DNA from: Mixophyes australis
Lineage: Eukaryota; Chordata; Amphibia; Anura; Limnodynastidae
Length of the DNA stretch: 64,000 nucleotides
Assembly: GCA_036250195.1 (NCBI GenBank)
Contig: JAVHZZ010000008.1
Coordinates: 13,716,434-13,780,433, forward strand
Direction of reading: 5' to 3'
The position numbers and the translations under genes were made by a program. The notes beneath the pieces are model-generated. The model worked only from the letters and a program-made list of their open reading frames with translations, was not told the origin of the DNA and made no database searches. Below are positions 32,076-43,329 of the stretch, in pieces; positions within the stretch are counted from its first letter, which is position 1, and each line of letters opens with the position of its first letter.

Positions 32076-32888
32076 GTGACCATCTCTACTGTAAATCAAG
32101 TTGTGCATTTTATATCCCCCGCAGCACAGAATATTTTTTCAGATACTCATTTTCCACCTGGAAGCTGGATATACTCCTAACTAAGCCCCGGGGTATCAGG
32201 ATGCTGAGTATGCAGAGAGTGGGGAGTAATGACAAATACCCTTTCTGCAGATACTTATTCTGATTGTCAAATACATATACACATTAAACGCTGTATTTTT
32301 TTGCTCCACAATTTCAGGATTCTGTGTACTCACTGTACAATTAGTTGCCAATCCACTGCATGGGATATCAGTAAGCAGCGCAGGAAGTAGATTTAATAAT
32401 CAGTTTCAATGACCTTGAGGTTGTGGGACCCACCAAATTGTTTAACTTCGGGGGCAGATATTTAATAGCGTGTTATACGAGTCTACCCGCCACAGAAGAG
32501 GGGCTAGTCTGTAGGGGCATTTCCATAGAGGTGTATGACGGCATGAGCAGTAGTAACCATAGCCTGTCACATCTATCCCAAAGTGTAAGACAGCAAAACC
32601 AGGTGGAGGGTGGGTGGTATGAGGAGAGCAGGGCTCAGAGCAAGTAAACCTACACTGTAATCAGGAATTACAAATGGTAATTGGCATCTCAGCCTCTAAC
32701 GAATGTGAGGCTTTGTACGGATCTGTCGTTAATGCACAGGATAGAAAAACAAAATCATACTCCAGACCTGTCTTTCATAAAAGAGGACACACCTGGGTTT
32801 CACCAGACAAAGGTAACCCTATTAACATTGCAATATTATTTTACTAATGACTTTAGAAAGCGGCTCCCATATTTCGGGAATGAATTAC

Positions 32889-32988
32889 CTGCTTCCCTCC
32901 TGCAAGAGTGCGATTGCGATTTGGATTCTGTTTCTTAAGAAGATCAGCATGAGAATGATGATGACTTCCACAATACAGAGGATTATCA
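32889..32988 (-). CDS. SLC44A5: SLC44A5 exon: TM4 and cytosolic loop
   Basis: 100 bp, phase 1 in and 2 out. After a split Met codon it reads [19 protein letters not shown] then [13 protein letters not shown] and a split Arg. The hydrophobic helix and FLRNRI..AI.LL.EGS pattern are diagnostic. Confidence 0.95.
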
Positions 32989-33989
32989 CTGTGTAAGAAA
33001 AAGGACAGTATACTGTGACCTACAACATTTCTTGTTTGTGAACATAATAAATCGTGGTTTTGCCAGTTTAAATGTCCAGAAATGAATGTTTCTCACAATT
33101 TGTGAGCTGAACTATTTTGTGATCTGAGCCAATATTCATCAGAATGGATCCTATCAATTCACTAAAAACTCTGACTCGCTCTCTACATTATCTACCAGCT
33201 TCCAGCCAATCCCATTATATATTTTTGCATAGAGTTTACTTAACTCCCATAAGGTTACTGAAATTTGAAGGTTGCACCTACTTTGTGAATACATTTTGTC
33301 ATGATGTGTTTTGAACTATTAATAATACAGGTGTGTTGTCTCTTTCCTATTATCCTAGGATTGCGATATTTGGATTCTAATTACTCTATTGAATCTTGGG
33401 ATGTGGATTCCAAGTAGATTTTCCAAATGCCCAGAAATTATTTAGGCTTGGTTGTTTACCTTTATCATTCCTCCCTTTGATCTGCAGGTTACAGATTTTT
33501 AAGGATACTTTATTATATTTTTCCAAACTTGTGCTGCATGTACCCAATAAGCTACTGTTATATATGCTATATTTATTTATTTAGTTAGTTAGTTCTTCTA
33601 TGTATTCATGGACAATGTAAACCTATTTTGTGTTGATCTTTTCATCTGGAATTGATTTATTCTGTTGTTAGTAATTTTTCTTTGTATTTTTTTTGTTTCA
33701 AGTTTCAATAAACAAAATTTGAACAAAAATAAAACTAAGAATGTACTGAGACACAAAAATGACCATTCATTTATTTTCGTTACCCTGGTACAGTTGATAT
33801 TTTGTGCCTCATGTCTAAGTGATGCCAATAGCCACAAAATAACTGCCCCCTGTGTGCACAAACAGTGGATGAAGATGCACACATCTTCATCTACGGATTC
33901 TGTTATGTCTAACCATTAAACACATTTTTGCTTCTGACAAACCATCCCCTCACCTCCAGTAAACTGTTTAAGGTCAAAGGCATACTTAC

Positions 33990-34121
33990 TAAACGCCAGC
34001 CATGTTTCCCTCAGCTGTAGGTAGACTCTGAAGTCTGTCTGTAGCCCAATGTCATATATGGTTAAGTCAGCACCGGGCACGCCTTTCAGGCTGTCATATT
34101 CCCAATAACAATGCCAGATGC
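33990..34121 (-). CDS. SLC44A5: SLC44A5 exon: GIWHCYWEY loop
   Basis: 132 bp, phase 1 in and 1 out. Reads GIWHCYWEYDSLKGVPGAD, then LTIYDIGLQTDFRVYLQLR and ETWLAF. LTIYDIG.QT and the ETW motif match the CTL extracellular loop before TM4. Acceptor CACTTCTAG, donor GTAAGT. Confidence 0.95.
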
Positions 34122-34204
34122 CTAGAAGTGAGGACAGGGGGAGGCAAATACAGGTCACTTAAAACAGCAGCACTGCACGTTTAGTGGCCCCAAAAGTCTG
34201 AAAA

Positions 34205-34480
34205 GAACAGAGAGGAAGGGAGCTGGAGAGAGTAGAGGGGGGTCTGTAGAGAACAGAGGGGAGGGGGCTTAAGAGAGCAGAGGCGGGTCTGTAGAGAACA
34301 GAGGGGAGGGGGCTAGAGACAGCAGAGGGGGGTCTGTAGAGAACAGGGGGTGGCGGCTGGAGAGAGCAGGGGGAGGAGGGGGCTGGAGAGAGAAGGAGTG
34401 GTCTGTAGAGAACTGGGGGAGGCTGAAAAGAGCAGGGGGTAGAAAGAACTGGGGAGAACAGGGGCGATTGCTGGAGAGAA
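34205..34480. repeat. G-rich purine minisatellite, about 45-bp unit
   Basis: Units such as GGTCTGTAGAGAACAGAGGG followed by GAGGGGGCTAGAGA repeat at 45 bp (34241, 34286, 34331). On the SLC44A5 sense strand this is a long C/T-rich tract about 85 bp upstream of the acceptor at 34121. The G runs could form G-quadruplexes. Confidence 0.85.
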
Positions 34481-34659
34481 CAAAGGAAGGGTCTCTTTGA
34501 GGTATATAAATATTTGCTACATTAATACCATCAAAACATAATAAGTGATTAATTATAAAAAATAAACATGTACTATATTCAATAAGGCTGCGGTTTATTA
34601 TTAATAATAATCTATATTAAATGTGAGGGAACTTTGTAAGCCATTACTTTGATTTTGGG

Positions 34660-34945
34660 GGTGGTGGAGGAAATAGGCCTTTCTATTAAATGGGGATGCT
34701 ATTCATTTAATGTTGGGGCTGGTGAGGGGTGAAATTGGTTGGTTTATTAAATGGGAATGTTATTAATTTAATGTGGTGGCTGTTTGGGGGTAAGGAGGCT
34801 TATTTATTAAACGTAAACACTATTTAATGTTAGGCTGGGTAGGGGGAAGGAGGCCTACATTTTAAACATAGGTGCTATAAATTTAATTTCGGGGCTATAT
34901 GGGGGAATAGACATATTTATTAAATGTAAATGCTATTTAATAAAG
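34660..34945. repeat. Degenerate tandem repeat, about 60-bp unit
   Basis: About five units of the type TTTATTAAATGGGAATGYTA with AATTTAATGTTGGGGCTG and GGGGGTAAGGAGGC. Strongly diverged. Confidence 0.7.
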
Positions 34946-35784
34946 TAGCAGCAGGTATTCAGAGCTGCAAGAATGGGTAGGTGAGGACAGCCAGTGTTAG
35001 GGAATGGCATTGAGCTTGTAAAGGGATTGGCATGTTCCCTTCCCCTCCGGCGGTGCGTTCCCAGCACTCTGTTTTGCCCAGGGAACTAAATTGTCTAGTT
35101 ACGGCTCTGCTAAAATGAAATGACAGCCCATCTATCGCATGGGATATAATGGGTGGGGTTAGAACAACCTGTAGCCAGAGCATTAAGATATGAACAGCAG
35201 CACAGAATATTTCAGCTCATTCAACATTTTTCTGCCGCCAGGGAGCCAACGCATGTATCTAACTACAGCACAGAACAGAGATGATGCTCTTGTCTAACTG
35301 GTGCGGGAAGATTGTGGAGTCAAATGCTCCTCTATATGTGACAAAGCCTAAGGTGTATCCAGGAGGATGAGGTAAGAGGGCAGTTCAAACACCCTTTGGG
35401 TACAGGTGCATCATTAAAGCCGGTCCTGAATTAATTTCATACATCTCGTTCAGAGTGAATCTCCTATTGTGAACGAGGATGTAATCAGGTAACAGAAAGG
35501 GCGTGGCAGTGGGGGGGGGGGACACTTCTGAAAGAAAATAGTTGTCCAAAAACATATGACCCCTATAGAGTGTCCTTAAATGGAGGCAGTCATTTTATAA
35601 TCAATTCAGTCGGAATTTGTGGGCACACTGAGGTATGAGGCACTTTTTACCTCATACCTCAGGGATGTCTCTAGTTCCCAGTGAATTGTTAGGCTGCATT
35701 CTCATACATATCATTCTTCCGCAATGGCTGCCTCCACTATGAACAACGGGTACAATTCGTTTCAGGACCCATGTTTCAGTTTAA

Positions 35785-35943
35785 GGTTCATATTCAATTA
35801 CGATTCGCGGACCCGAGTATGCGCGGCCGCATGGGTCCCGATACCGCAACATCGTGGATTTCTGTGCGCATTGCTACCATAATGACGCTTTATACGTGGA
35901 GCCGCGCGTAACCGCGGCCGCGAATCGTAATTAAATATGTCGC
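35785..35943. mobile_element. CpG-rich palindromic MITE with TAA duplication, copy 2
   Basis: 159 bp, starts GGTTCATATTCAATTACG and ends TAATTAAATATGTCGC, flanked by TAA at 35782-35784 and 35944-35946. Inner arms carry CGATTCGCGG and CGCGAATCG; GCGGCCGC occurs on both sides. Confidence 0.75.
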
Positions 35944-36031
35944 TAAGATTGGCTGCAATTAAAGTTAACAGAAGATTTTTTCGGCAACCTATAGATTTAG
36001 AACCCCTTATTTATATAAGGAAAACACTCAC

Positions 36032-36144
36032 CATACCCCACAACTCCAATTACACCAACTATGAAAATCCAGAATAATACTCCGGCCGTGAATCTTAGAA
36101 GTATAAGAAAGAGCAGGCTGATCACCATCGCAATAAACAGGGCA
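36032..36144 (-). CDS. SLC44A5: SLC44A5 exon: TM2 and TM3
   Basis: 113 bp, phase 2 in and 1 out. Reads [19 protein letters not shown], then [18 protein letters not shown]. Two hydrophobic helices are separated by the conserved LLRF.AG. Donor GTGAGT. Confidence 0.95.
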
Positions 36145-36482
36145 CTACGGGGAGAAAATGAGGGGAAAAACATTAGTAAAGTAATTTTTTATTTTTTTTA
36201 GTTTACTTTCCGATAACGGCATGTTTGTTTAGAATTACGATAGTCTAGGGAAAGTAGTCTTGACCGTCAAAAGTTTTGTTATCAGCTCAGGGGTCCCGAG
36301 TAAATTAGATTATTTCCTCTTTGCCATATAACTTGACATAATAACAGCACACAGATTTGTTAAACATGACTACTTTGAGATCAAAAACTTCATTCTTCTA
36401 ACGGTATCTTGAGAAACTGCAGGGACCTGGAAATAATTAAGATCAGGTCGTATCCTGCTGTTATAACAAGGATATTACTTAC

Positions 36483-36566
36483 ATTAAGATCCAGTACCAG
36501 GAACTGGCGTAGTCCTCGAAAATCTTCATACCAATCGATCGGCCGTCAAGAACACTGTTTATTCCA
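36483..36566 (-). CDS. SLC44A5: SLC44A5 exon: end of first extracellular loop
   Basis: 84 bp, phase 2 in and 2 out. Reads [19 protein letters not shown] then ASSWYWIL and a split Ile. FEDYA..WYWIL directly precedes TM2 in all CTLs. The acceptor AAACAAAAG is unusually purine-rich, yet phase and homology fix it. Confidence 0.93.
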
Positions 36567-37209
36567 CTTTTGTTTAAAAGAAAAACAAAACAAAAACACA
36601 GTTTATATGGGCTCTGAAAATTAAACATTATGCATATTAACACACACAAGTGTAGAACTCTGCACGAGCTTGGGTTAAATATTTAAATTAGTACGGTGCT
36701 TTTACACACAGCCAATTTGCATCAATGCAACAAATGTTATGTGCCAGGAGGAAATCTTTCGTTATTTCAGGCAAAATGTTAAATATATCTATATAATTAT
36801 TAGGGCCCTAGTCAATATTGAACTGTGCAACATTTTATCAGACCAGCAGTTGGACTCAATAGAAGGATGGATGGTTCTACATAATAAATCATATACAAAA
36901 ATGCTAATATTACAGAATTTATCCATACTGGACCCACTGAAGTGAGTTGTATTTTATTAAGTCCTTCAAAACAGAAATGCGTGATCCTTAAATACCCCAT
37001 TATTACTAAACTTCCCAACTTTTGGAGAATCAGTCACTATTTTTAAGACAAATCCCTCTATATTAATTAATTCAGCATCTGGCTTCCTAATATGTCTTTA
37101 TCTGACTTCACAATTTGTATTACCCAGCTTGTACATTATTATGTGTCTCAGTAATGGCTGTAGCTGTGAGTAGTAATTTGCGATTTTGTGATAGTTTGTA
37201 TGTTCTGAG

Positions 37210-37339
37210 GTAGATTTATCAACCAATCAGGTTCTAGCTATCATTTATCTAGGACATTCTAGAAAATGACAGCTAGAATTTGATTGGTTGCTATAGGCAA
37301 CACCTCCAATCTTCCTTTTTAGAAGATTTGATAAATCTA
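37210..37339. mobile_element. Fold-back MITE (AGATTTATCAA variant)
   Basis: GTAGATTTATCAA and TTGATAAATCTAA are inverted ends. Inside are AACCAATCAGGTTCTAGCT and TTGATTGGTTGCTATAGGC, related to the elements at 8005, 38306 and 39853. The left arm is partly deleted. Confidence 0.72.
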
Positions 37340-37710
37340 AAGATTCTATTTTATCATTTTGGAGGTATTGCACTGCTAATCAGGATTAATAACAGATCAT
37401 TTGCTGCCATCTGGAGAAAGATAATGATATATTTAAGTTGTTTTCAATCTACAGTGTCTACTTATGTGTTGGACGTTTCAGCAGACACGTGTCAAGTTCT
37501 GCTTAAAAGATAGCAGTCTAAGCTCTCACATCTCCCCTTTGACTAAATAGAACTTGTTTGGCTGTCATGACAAGGGTTATTCCACTCACTTATGCTGACC
37601 AGGGTGACACTTTAAATGCTGCACCTACCCCCTATTATGTTATTATCAATTTTGGGATATGCTTGTAAAAAAATCTGAGTGGACACTACATGTCTGTACC
37701 AAATATCACA

Positions 37711-37711
<1 letters not shown>

Positions 37712-37762
<51 letters not shown>
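37712..37762. repeat. (TA)n microsatellite
   Basis: About 25 TA units; length is likely variable. Confidence 0.95.
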
Positions 37763-37766
<4 letters not shown>

Positions 37767-38305
37767 TTTCCAGATTATTGAGTAGGGCCCGTTATCTAAA
37801 GTGTACCTGTTGCTTGCTCACTGTGGAATCAGCCATTTTGTTTTCTGAGCTAGTACTAAAGATAATACATTTACTAGACACTAATGACATCACTATGGCG
37901 TGAGCTACATTGTCATAACTATTGGCCCAGCCCTCAAAATGGCTTCCTGCACTGTCTGTAGGCGACAGATGCACTTAACTTTCCACATGCCAAATCCTGT
38001 CAATATGGACTGAAAAATACAAGGGTTAAATTGCTTCATTATGCGGAAAAGCAGGAGATATGCCGAGCGTTACCCTGCCAGCCAGAGATGTATCGCCTTG
38101 ATTAAGACCATACATGATCACCATTATTAATGTGTTAAACTCAATTTAAATATAATGTGCCATCATGCCATATCTATAACACAGCAACAGCAAATATTAA
38201 TATACATAAATATTAAAATATTTATGTATAAGAGGGTTATGAGGAAACAAAAAAGAAGATGTGCCCTTTACGACCTCAAGTAAAATGTATTTGTTACATA
38301 AAAGG

Positions 38306-38470
38306 GTTAGATTTAGCAAACCTTCTACACAGAAAAAGTGGAGGTGTTGCCGATAGCAACCAATCAGGTTCTAGCTACCATTTCCTAGAATGTCCTAGAT
38401 AAGCGATAGCTGGAATCTAGTTGCTATGGGCAACACCTCCACTTTTTCTGTTTAGAAGATTTGCTAATCA
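38306..38470. mobile_element. Fold-back MITE (AGATTTAGCAAACCTTCTA variant)
   Basis: Ends TTAGATTTAGCAAACCTTCT and AGAAGATTTGCTAA are roughly inverted. Arms contain AAAAAGTGGAGGTGTTGCC and GGCAACACCTCCACTTTTT. Same family as 37210-37339. Confidence 0.8.
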
Positions 38471-38769
38471 GTTCAAGTATGATAGTTATCTAGCTATACA
38501 GAGTGGAAATCTCCATTTTATGGGAAGCTACATTTATAGGAGCGCAGTCTATCCATTCACTTAAGAACCAGCGACATCAGTAAAGCATGATGCATAAAGC
38601 TATCTCTGTTGTGACAGGCTGACTTTAATACTGTTTTATCTCTCATTTTCCAATGTTTTGTAACACTTGTAATCACTTCTGTGTTAACCCGTTGATAAAT
38701 TAAGAGAAGACCTGCGATAGCCATTTTCCAGAGAAAACAGCTGATTTTTCGTTTTTTTGAGCTATCACA

Positions 38770-39260
38770 TCATGATCATCATTTATTTATATAGTGCCAA
38801 CATATTCTGTAGCGCTTTAAAATTGGGGACAAACATAGTAAACTAATAAACAAACTGGGTAAAACAGACAAAGAGGTGAGAAGGCCCTGCTCGCAAGCTT
38901 ACAATCTATGGGACAATGGGAGTTTGACACATGAGGCTAAGGCTATGTCTACATTTTGCATTTCGGCCCAGCCAGGCTACAAAGGTAAAAGTGACTCATA
39001 AACTAAATGATCCTGCCACACAACAATGTTGGTCAGGGGGTAGTTGTCTTGTGTGAAATTGTGTAACGGGTGGTAATAGGGTAAGGTAGTGAGGTTAAGA
39101 GGGTGGTTGAGGAATATTATAAGCTTGTCTGAAGAGGTGGGTTTTCAGAGAACGCTTGAAAGTTTGTAGACCAAAGGAGAGTCTTATTGTGCGAGGGAGA
39201 GAATTCCATAGAGTGGGTGCAGCCCGAAAAAAGACCTGTAACCGGGAATGTGAGGATGTA
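38770..39260 (-). repeat. L2-like LINE 3' region, reverse orientation
   Basis: On the reverse strand it ends AAAGCGCTACAGAATATG then TTGGCACTATATAAATAAAT and an ATGATCATGATG tail. Upstream words include GCACCCACTCTATGGAATTC. It is a 5'-truncated insertion without an intact reverse transcriptase. Confidence 0.6.
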
Positions 39261-39852
39261 ATGTCACAGTTGTTAAATAAACCCCTATATTCTATGCCAT
39301 TCAGCTACTGTTAGACATATGCATTTTCTTAGCACTTTATAAAAGTACTACATTTTAGGCGATATTAACTTGAGTGATTTATAAAGTATACCGTTGGATT
39401 TATCTTGAATTGTAACCAGATTGTAAGTAAAATGGGTTCTTCACTTTAAATCTTAGTTGCCCACTCTCCTAGAATGTGCGGAAAACTCCAAATTAGGGGA
39501 GACCTCTTGATTTACCGGAACAGCGGACAAGGCGAGCAGAGACAATCTCTGATGATGCAAAATGGGGGTTCAGGGGAGGAAACTTCAACGGGGCGTGAGT
39601 AACATTGATATGTAAAACCCCTTTAAGAATTACATCAATGCCATAGTTAAACACTCGCTGCATCTCTAGCTGTTTCTTGGAATCTAGATACATTGGGGAA
39701 AAATGCAAACAAGATTGTAGCCCCACTGAGATTCAGTTTCAATAACATGTTAGCCGAGCAGAGTCTTTGGAAGAGTTCTGGAAAGAGTGGAAGAGGACAT
39801 TTGTTCTTGACAGTGATATTGTTTAATTCTTGATAAACTATGCATAGACATA

Positions 39853-40028
39853 GGGGTATATTTAGTAAACTGTAGGTTTGAAAAAGTGGAGATGTTGCCT
39901 ATAGCAACCAATCATATTCTAGCTTTCATTCATTTAGTGCATTCTACAAAATGACAGCAATAATCTGATTGGTTGCTATAGGCAACATTCTAGACTTTTT
40001 CAAACCCGCAGCTTAGTAAATATACCCC
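39853..40028. mobile_element. Fold-back MITE (GGGGTATATTTACTAAA family), copy 2
   Basis: 176 bp: GGGGTATATTTAGTAAACTG at the left and AGTAAATATACCCC at the right, with GGAGATGTTGCCTATAGCAA in one arm and the complement TTGCTATAGGCAACAT in the other. Confidence 0.85.
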
Positions 40029-40402
40029 TTAGTGTATGGCCTTTCTATTCCAAAAAGAAGATCCTGGCTCTGTCAATTGAGGTTGAAGCTCTAATGAACT
40101 ATTTTCCAAGATGTTCCTTAGCTTTGTAACATAGAAAGTTCATGGTCTGCCGGTGTCTAAATGCACCTGAAAATAATTATAGTACCTGACAGTTGTTGAT
40201 TGGGCAGTGTTACATTCTATGTCGTAGTAAATCATCAGCTATCAAAAACACTCAGAAACTCTTGTATAACCTTTTGACCTAGCCTCATTTTATTAGGGAC
40301 TTCAGAGGATGGTAGACTCTGGTGGAGCGATGATAGGCAGAAGGTAGCAGGTTAGACACATGTGTTATAAAATATTTTGCACAGAAATGCAATTCCCGTT
40401 AT

Positions 40403-40473
40403 CAGGGCCACCTTAACAACTTTATGGGCCCCCGGGCAATGCAGTGTACCGGGCCCCTTAAAAAATAAAGAAA

Positions 40474-40513
<40 letters not shown>

Positions 40514-40907
40514 TGTGTGTGTGTGTGTGTGTGTGTAAAAAAAAATATATATGTATGTAAAAAAAAACGTGATTATATATATAATCACTTTTTTTTTTAC
40601 ACACATATATATATATATATATATAGGGGCCCCCTTAACTTACCTTAAGTCCGATCCTCTTCTTTTTTCCGCGCCGCTGAGTCTCTTCTGCACTCTTCCG
40701 TGCTGTGGTTGCAGTGAATGCTGGGTGTGACATCACGCCCAGCATTCACTGCTAGCACAGCACGGAAGAGGGGACCAGGGAGGGAGCCGGATCGCCGCTG
40801 ATGTGACCGCAAGGTAAGTATTTTAAAAAAAGGATTCGGACGGGCCCCCCTTGCCTGCAGGGCCCCCGGGCACCTGCCCATCGTGCCCAATGGAAGAGAC
40901 GGCCCTG
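40403..40907. mobile_element. 505-bp hAT-like non-autonomous element
   Basis: Starts CAGGGCCACCTTAACAAC and ends AAGAGACGGCCCTG, with GGGCCCCCGGGCA in both arms. The 8-bp duplication CCCGTTAT is perfect (40395-40402, 40908-40915). Inside are (TA)n and (TG)n runs (40476-40540) and a strong palindrome around TGACATCACGCCCAGCATTC (40685-40770). No transposase. Confidence 0.88.
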
Positions 40908-43329
40908 CCCGTTATGCCAAATTATGTGTCGAATGTGTGACTACAGGACACCTGGGTATATAGGAAATAAAGGAGATGCAACAACTTCAAAGATGAGGTT
41001 TTCCTGATGTTTTAGAAATGCTGATGAAGACAGGAATTGTCATGCAACAGGATCCTAGATAAAGGGCGATCCATGAATCACTTGTGGGGATACTCCTCCA
41101 ACTGAAATGCGGGCATAAGAATAAAGGGATGATTATGTTGGGATAGGAATCTCATAGAGTCACCAGAAATGGAATCCTGGAATCTAGTCAAGATCAAAGA
41201 CGAAGACCAGATTCTCCACATATCTCCATATAAGCGCAGGTTTAGTCACCAAATTTGTCTTCTGGTGACAATGTCAGACTAACCAACTCAATTTATACAA
41301 GTTGGAGCTCTTCAATTGAACTGGCAGTGGGTTGAGTGATAGGGACAGATTTAGGTAGAGACCAGGTAGGCTTCATGACTCCCATACTCTCCGTCTATCT
41401 CATTCTCAAAATGTGGTTTCTTCTGAATGGTCCGCTGAATTAGGGAGCAGGCTAACTCATCCACGTGTCTCGCTTAGAGTCCCAGGCAGTATTGATGCTT
41501 CTAGGCCACCTCCCTCTATTGCGTGTCTGCAATTCAGAGGCTTAATCTTCCACCGGTCTGTGCAATGATGGGAGGGGGCTTCACCCATGGCTGTCATGTA
41601 TTTAAATTCTGCTAGGAGAGAATCTCTCATTTCATTAGGTGTTGTGTCCACACCAGGGTCTCGTCATTAATCAGGGAACTTAATAACCACCACTTTAATT
41701 TGAGCAGTGGGAAAACAATAACTTAAAAGTGTAAATGAAATAATTAACAGGTGGAATGTCTGGTGGTCTTTCTCGGGCTGGGGCAACTGGTCCTGAAGGT
41801 GCACATACCATCTTTGTAGGTCCTAACTTGCAAAATGCCTGTGATTTGCTCTGAGAGGGTAATGAGGGCTTTTAAAATCTCTGCAGCTTCCATTCCAAGG
41901 CCCGGATATACTGTCAGATAAGTACCTGCAAACCAGGAGCAGAGTCATTTCCATTTCACTGGAAAGCTAGAGACAGTAATAGGCAAAGGGAAAATAATAT
42001 TCATACGGTTCCAAAGTCAGGGTGGGCACCAACAATTAATGAACAAATTAGACAAATCCAAAGGTCAGATGCAGGTAGCAGACAAGAATAATCAGGATAC
42101 AAGCAAGAGCAGCAACAGGTAGACAGATCAGTCTAGAGAACTAGGTGGAACGTCCTGTCTGATAAATATACATGCCGATGCTGCAGCAGAAGTGAGTCTG
42201 CAGCCGAATCCCACTGCTGGATGCCAGCTTGCAAGGACAAATCCTGGTCACCTAGTCTCGATGCCGACTAAACACTGCATCTACCCCTTTAGAGACAACC
42301 TGCTCTAAAATCTATTTCCTGTAATGTTTCTGATCCAAAAGACATTATGACTTGGGTTTTACTCTACAAGAGAACGGTCCTAATGGCTGTGATAGTACAA
42401 TGTATCATAGTGCTACACATGTAAGATTAAATTCCGGATGTGGTTCCCAGCAGAGGTATTGTAGAGGTGAAAGGACCTACAAGACATTTGGGGTACACAG
42501 GCTGATAAAGTTTGCCACAGTCTTGTAGAAAGTGCCAAGGGGGCCAAAGGCTGGTAAAAGAGGTTGTATAATTTTTAAAGCAGTATAATGTCTAAAAAAT
42601 CTCTGGCTTGTTACTTTTGGATACAGTTGACTAGGCCTGCTTTAAATAATGTCCCTACATGAAAATATCTGCAATATTTATGGACTAATAGATGCTATTC
42701 ACGCTGGTGCCTCATGGCTCACTGATGGTTCTAGTTCCTAGTGAACATTAATATTGATACATCCCACAAAATGGCTTGTTCAGGCCACTTAGCGCCTAAT
42801 ACCTCCGCAATGCCTCCAGTTCAGATTGAATGGATAGCCTGCATTCCCATGAATATTGGTACATCCCACAAAATGCCTGCACATTGTGTAGGAAGTTACA
42901 TTAATGTTTAACAAAATACACGTTGTAAAATATACTTATACCTACTGACCCATCTATTATATTTATTCATCTTTTTACATATAGGTTGTTCTACATGCTT
43001 TATACACTTATGTTCTAATTTTTATTACATATGTTCTAATTTGACTGATACATTAGGTGTTATTCAGAAGGTAACATATTAATGTGAAGCACAAGCATTG
43101 CTTCATTCCAGCTCAGCATATGTAAGCCATACACAAAATATTAGAAAATGTGCTTTGTAACCTTTTAGTTCCATGTTGAATGGCAGTTACATGGCTATAA
43201 AACAAAATAAATGCTGTTATGAAGATGAAATAAAATGAGATGTCTGACAGATCCTGCAATTATATTACATTGTATACATGACATGGATGAAAAGCAACAA
43301 CAAAACTAAGCTAATCTTATACAGAGAAG

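Larger units (their letters stand above)
27397..32088 (+). mobile_element. 4.7-kb hAT-type element with satellite array and ORF
   Basis: 4692 bp. The left end TAGAGATGGGC and the reverse complement of the right end TAGAGATGGTC agree over nine bases, and TAGAG fits the hAT terminal consensus. The perfect 8-bp target duplication CTGTAAAT is at 27389-27396 and 32089-32096. In order it contains a CpG-rich promoter region with TATA box (27400-27600), a leader, thirty 100-bp tandem units (27741-30740), a 219-codon ORF (30772-31431), about 100-bp repeats of another sequence (31366-31735) and an (AAAACC)-rich right end. No DDE-type transposase is visible, so it is non-autonomous or its transposase part is lost. 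It is inserted opposite to SLC44A5 transcription. Confidence 0.85.
22997..32888 (-). other. SLC44A5: SLC44A5 9.9-kb intron packed with repeats
   Basis: Contains a small inverted repeat of GTCGACATTC words (23108-23215), the 36-bp minisatellite (23582-24815), a LINE tail and LTR fragment (25975-26282), nested MITEs (26285-26967) and the 4.7-kb hAT-type element (27397-32088). The stretches 24876-25970, 26968-27388 and 32097-32888 show no gene. Confidence 0.85.
34122..36031 (-). other. SLC44A5: SLC44A5 intron
   Basis: 1.9 kb holding two tandem arrays (34205-34480, 34660-34945) and a CpG-rich MITE (35785-35943). Nothing coding. Confidence 0.8.
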
